Assembly: GCA_026119935.1 (NCBI GenBank)
Contig: JALRMH010000118.1
Span: 1-19,470 of the forward strand
Direction of reading: 5' to 3'
Length of the DNA stretch: 19,470 bases
Source: Endothia cerciana
Taxonomy: Eukaryota > Ascomycota > Sordariomycetes > Diaporthales > Cryphonectriaceae
This document shows positions 16,588-19,470 of this stretch, in pieces. The stretch's first letter is position 1, and each line of letters starts with the position of its first letter. Both the position numbers and the translations under genes were made by a program. The notes beneath the pieces were generated by a model that saw only the letters and a program-made list of their open reading frames with translations, did not search any database and had not been told where the DNA came from.

Positions 16588-17292
16588 TTAATCGTCAGAC
16601 CAAGCGTGAAGAGGACAAGGCATGCTGTCTTCTTGGCGGACTTTGCGTGCGCCTGCTGCCCAGCCTGACTCCTCCCTGGCTGTAACAGCTGCATCAATCT
16701 CCACTGTCTGTCCGATAGACGCAGGATGAGCAGGTATCCGTGGTGACGCAGCCGGCTCGCCTCCTAGGCTCCTACTCAGCCGCCGCCGCCGCTGCTGCTG
16801 TTGCAATCTTTGCTTGAATCGCTTAATCCCTCGTCTTGCCGTGTTGTGCGGCGTGGTTTGGGATACCTTCCGGGCTATCCATCTCTGCGCCTTGAGGGAC
16901 AGCTCTCCCGGATTGGCAATAGCCCTATCTTGTGCAGGTTATTCCCTTAAAATGCCCCTGGCACCAACGACCCCGCCCATATCAGGTACGAGCGGTGTGG
17001 TAGATCTTCGCGCTGAAGGGTAAAGAGGCGCACGTCAATGGCTTCTAGGTCGAGGGGTTCAGAGTTGGGCTGGCATTGCACTCGATCCCTGGGATCCATC
17101 AGCAAGGTCCAAGCGACAGTGAGAGTCACACTGCACTTACCGCAGACGCTCGAAGAAGGCATCGGACAGCAGCGCGGGTTCGTCAAAGTCGAGCACCAAA
17201 GGTTCGCCAGGACAGCGCAGTCGATCCAGAAGTCGATCGAGTTGAGCATCATCGTATGCCACAATTTCACGAGCTCGAAGGACGTTCTGCAT
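16588..17292 (-). CDS. Three-exon hypothetical protein, about 195 aa
   Basis: Exons are 17292-17141, 17088-16990 and 16924-16588. Intron 1 (52 nt) has GTAAGT, a TGCTGAT branch motif and CCCAG; intron 2 (65 nt) has a weaker GTACCT donor and GATAG acceptor. Both keep the frame and total 196 codons with the stop. Exon 1 encodes an acidic helical segment (REIVAYDDAQLDRLLDRL, LVLDFDEPALLSD); exon 3 is basic and Gln/Arg-rich (KRFKQRLQQQQRRRR) followed by a low-complexity tail. I recognise no family. A CTAAC plus ACAG arrangement just upstream of the ATG leaves open an additional 5' exon. The second intron is the weakest part of the model. Confidence 0.55.
17089..17140 (-). other. Intron 1 of the 16588-17292 gene
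   Basis: GTAAGT donor at 17140-17135, TGCTGAT branch motif ten bases before the acceptor, CCCAG acceptor ending at 17089. It splits an arginine codon (CG|G). Confidence 0.75.
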
Positions 17293-17948
17293 TGTTCCTG
17301 TCGGCAGGGTTAGGGAGGAAGTTCAAAGGGCCGAGGGGAGCGCCCGTTTCAATTTCAGTCAAGGCTGCCCTGACGTCAGCAGGGTGCCCCTATCTCGGTG
17401 CCAGACCACTTTAGGCCAGACTGACATTTTGTTAAGCCTATAAACCAACTGCGATAGTATACCGCTATGAATACCATCGGGTTTAGTACCGGTTTTAAAA
17501 TCTCTGTACCTGGGAATTGCACGCATTAGAGCAATTTTGGTAATGTTCAATCCTAGATTCTGAATATGTACTCGTCCGCCTCAAGACTATTAGCATCCTC
17601 GTCGTTTCCGCACGCTTCGTCTTCATCTGCCGGCAAGTGTTACTGCAACTGCGTCTTAGGTCAGTGAGGTATGAACACTGGGCTGGGATGGCGCTATCTT
17701 CTATACTGTCGGTGACGATCATGAAGCATGCCCCTTTCGGGTGTCACTATTCACTATGGGTTCCTCCGTCGGCCTACGCAAGTATCGGCACCTGGGAGAC
17801 CTCTGCGGAGTACCTACAAAAAACACGGGGCAGACCGATTAGGTGAGCGCTGTCCACTTGTGGATATCCTATCATGAGCATGTGAATCACTTGCGAAGGC
17901 TAGTTTCAAGCACAGCGCTCAGTTCCAGAATTCTGACTAGAAAGAATT
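17293..17948. other. Intergenic stretch without a recognisable gene
   Basis: Several short frames are open on both strands, but none has protein-like composition, splice sites or family motifs. The 5' regulatory region of the minus-strand gene at 17292 should lie at its left edge. Confidence 0.5.
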
Positions 17949-18524
17949 TCAGTTGTAAAGTCTGTCTCGAAGCAGTGCTCCGTCCTTCAGTCTTAACAAT
18001 GCGTAGATGTTGGCGGTACCGTTTATAGTGCGAGGCACTACTATCGAGATGCAGCTCGTATGACCTCGCCCTTCTTTCACGTTTCCCTGACAGACGCGCG
18101 TAGCGAAGATGGCATCGGCGACGGGAGACCCGAAGACAGGGCGCACAGCCTCAAGGCGACAATCTCTAAGAACAAGCCGCGGGTCGGGCGCTGCCCTAGA
18201 CCCCCCGGGGAGATAAATATAGCGGGAACCATCATCTATCTCCAAATGTGCCCGAAACAGCTCCCGAGCAAGATGATCAATTTTTGAACTAACGACCTCA
18301 ATTCTCATGATATAATCTGTCCATCCGCGATAAGGCAGCGTAATTGAAACGGCCGCCACGATAACTTCGGCGTTGTTCGGTTCGGAATATCTCCTGATCG
18401 CGCCGGCTAGGTAGGAGGGAAAGAGTCGCGTGCATTCGGAGACCGAGGCGTTTACGAGAACGTGCCATTCGTCAGAGAAGTATTCCGCTGCGTTCTGCAT
18501 ATCAGTTGCAGGCGATGCTTGCAA
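17949..18524 (-). CDS. Single-exon hypothetical protein, 191 aa
   Basis: The frame runs from ATG 18524 to the stop at 17949 with no interruption. The composition is that of a globular mixed protein (DEWHVLVNASVSECTRLF, VIVAAVSITLPYRGWTDYI, LARELFRAHLEIDDG), with no signal peptide, membrane segment or catalytic motif. A possible beta-rich segment ends near residue 110 before a Gly/Arg loop. No family is recognised. It stands alone, upstream of a G+C-rich stretch and then the right-hand A+T-rich block, and bears no visible RIP-type stops. Confidence 0.5.
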   Translation of the reverse strand: MQASPATDMQNAAEYFSDEWHVLVNASVSECTRLFPSYLAGAIRRYSEPNNAEVIVAAVSITLPYRGWTDYIMRIEVVSSKIDHLARELFRAHLEIDDGSRYIYLPGGSRAAPDPRLVLRDCRLEAVRPVFGSPVADAIFATRVCQGNVKEGRGHTSCISIVVPRTINGTANIYALLRLKDGALLRDRLYN

Positions 18525-18851
18525 CTTGCTTAGTACTAAAATCTTGCCGGCGGTAGGGTTAGCGTCAGGCGGGCTGGCCGTGGGGACTTGGTGAAAATCC
18601 GGCGCCCGGCCCTAGCACGCCCTCGGCCTTCCCCCCCCCTCTCCCTACTACAGGGTCGTCTAGATGCGGGCTGCGTAGGCTTATTTAATCAGCGCCTCTG
18701 CTATGATCAGCCTCCTCCTTTTTGCAGCCTCTTTCCTCTTATTTCCTGGCTGTAATCTGCGTTTCTCGCTATAGCTGTTATTACCTGCTGTTTTGATATT
18801 CCTCCTCCCTACCTTTTCTAAGACCTCTACCTGCTTCGATAAAGCAGCAGG

Positions 18852-18896
18852 GGTTTATTACGTAGAGTAGAGCTGCTCTACTCTGTATAATAAACC
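18852..18896. repeat. 45-bp near-perfect inverted repeat
   Basis: Outer arms GGTTTATTA (18852-18860) and TAATAAACC (18888-18896) flank inner arms AGAGTAGAGC (18864-18873) and GCTCTACTCT (18875-18884) around a single T, with three mismatched bases on each side between them. It could be paired ends of a repeat, a cruciform or a hairpin in RNA. A weaker inverted pair, GGGTTTC..GAAACCC, brackets about 18917-18987 just downstream. Confidence 0.85.
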
Positions 18897-19239
18897 TCTG
18901 TCTTCTCCTTCTAGGGGGGTTTCGCTGCTCTTTAAATCTAGAGTAAAGCTATATAAGCAGGTATAGCTATATAAAGCTATGAAACCCTCTTGTCTCCTCT
19001 CCCCTTCTTTTAAGTAGGGTAAATCTAGGGTCTAGCTAGTAGTAATAATATAGCGATGAGGAAGAGGAGGAGGAAGAGTAATAAAAGGTATAATTATATT
19101 TTAACTTAGATATAAAAAGAAAGTAAGAAAGTAAGAGAGATGAAAAGCTTTTTTTTATTTTATATGCTTTTTATATCTTTTTTATATTTTTATTATTATT
19201 TGATTTAATTAATTTTAAAAAAAGAGGCTTTAGTATTTT

Positions 19240-19335
19240 ATCTTTTTTTCTTTTTTTCTTTTTTCTAATATAAGCTATTCTAATTATATAAAAAAAGAAA
19301 AAAAAAGAAAAAAAAGAGAAGAAAAAAGAGAAAAG
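19240..19335. repeat. Polypyrimidine/polypurine inverted repeat
   Basis: A T-rich tract interrupted by single Cs every 7-8 bases (19241-19266) is followed, after about 22 bases, by an A-rich tract with single Gs at similar spacing (about 19289-19335). The two arms are approximately complementary, so the region could fold into a long hairpin or form a triplex. Confidence 0.65.
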
Positions 19336-19470
19336 CATTTAACCCTTGCTTTAAGTCTTTATTTATATTATAGCTTTTTTATCTTTCTTTTATTAAAATA
19401 ATCTTATATAGAGAAGCGAAGATTTTTTGCTTTTTCTTTAAATATAATAACTTTTATTTAATATATAAGT

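Larger units (their letters stand above)
18655..19470. other. Right-hand A+T-rich, purine/pyrimidine-tract region
   Basis: Composition shifts after a C-rich run at about 18630-18655, and by 19080 the sequence is nearly all A and T with long pyrimidine and purine tracts. No gene is visible. It holds the inverted repeats listed separately. It does not contain the LTR found at the left edge, so the two A+T-rich blocks derive from different repeats. Confidence 0.75.

Noticed and set aside
18535..18570. TAGGGTTAG near 18553-18562 as an interstitial telomere repeat.
   Set aside because: Only one and a half units are present, with no array.
1..19470. CRISPR arrays, bacterial operons, rRNA or complete tRNA genes.
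   Set aside because: None is visible; introns and repeat types are fungal, and the only regularly spaced repeats are the 15-bp minisatellite without spacers.

Overview
The window looks like an accessory, probably subtelomeric or isochore-edge, segment of a filamentous ascomycete (Pezizomycotina) genome. Several things point there: short GT..AG introns (49-87 nt) with GTAAGT-type donors and CTAAT/CTGAT-like branch sites; A+T-rich blocks at both ends beside G+C-rich ordinary DNA; gene families I know only from filamentous fungi; and nonsense codons and repeat copies that differ by C-to-T and G-to-A changes, the pattern left by repeat-induced point mutation (RIP). Species cannot be fixed from sequence alone; two TACTCCGTA-type motifs fit a filamentous ascomycete but do not decide it.

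Layout. 1-1860 is A+T-rich and carries five mutated copies of one 223-bp solo LTR, nested in two pairs. A sixth, G+C-rich copy with a perfect TAATC target duplication sits just outside at 1941-2163. 2240-2512 holds a possible degraded TPR fragment. 3299-4957 (-) is the winged-helix plus TPR end of a fungal NLR/STAND protein, with stops and no NTPase domain. 4970-5786 (-) and 5767-6354 (+) are two disabled genes of unknown function. 6542-7442 is a TA-flanked, internally deleted pogo/Fot1-type transposon. 8047-9509 (-) is an apparently intact three-exon gene of unknown function. 9946-10653 (+) may be the N-terminal part of a larger protein. 11248-13437 (-) is a disabled gene in which five NLR-type ankyrin repeats run in frame into a TPR-MYND-SET protein. 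The far side of the ankyrin block abuts a Tc1/mariner transposase remnant (13425-13701, +). 13742-14283 is a complete non-autonomous hAT element with an 8-bp target duplication. 14284-15200 is non-coding with small repeats. 15211-16467 (+) is a fungal coiled-coil family gene with one premature stop. 16588-17292 (-) is a three-exon gene. 17949-18524 (-) is a single-exon ORF. From about 18655 the sequence becomes A+T-rich with large inverted repeats.

Taken together this is a gene and transposon graveyard, not an operon-like system. It contains remnants of NLR-type sensor modules (ankyrin, NB-ARC-type TPR, possibly kinesin-light-chain-type TPR), four transposon classes (LTR, pogo/Fot1, Tc1/mariner, hAT), and a few genes that still look functional. 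The most unusual items are the in-frame ankyrin-TPR-SET chimera and the RIP contrast between six copies of one LTR. Family assignments come from motif recognition without database searches.
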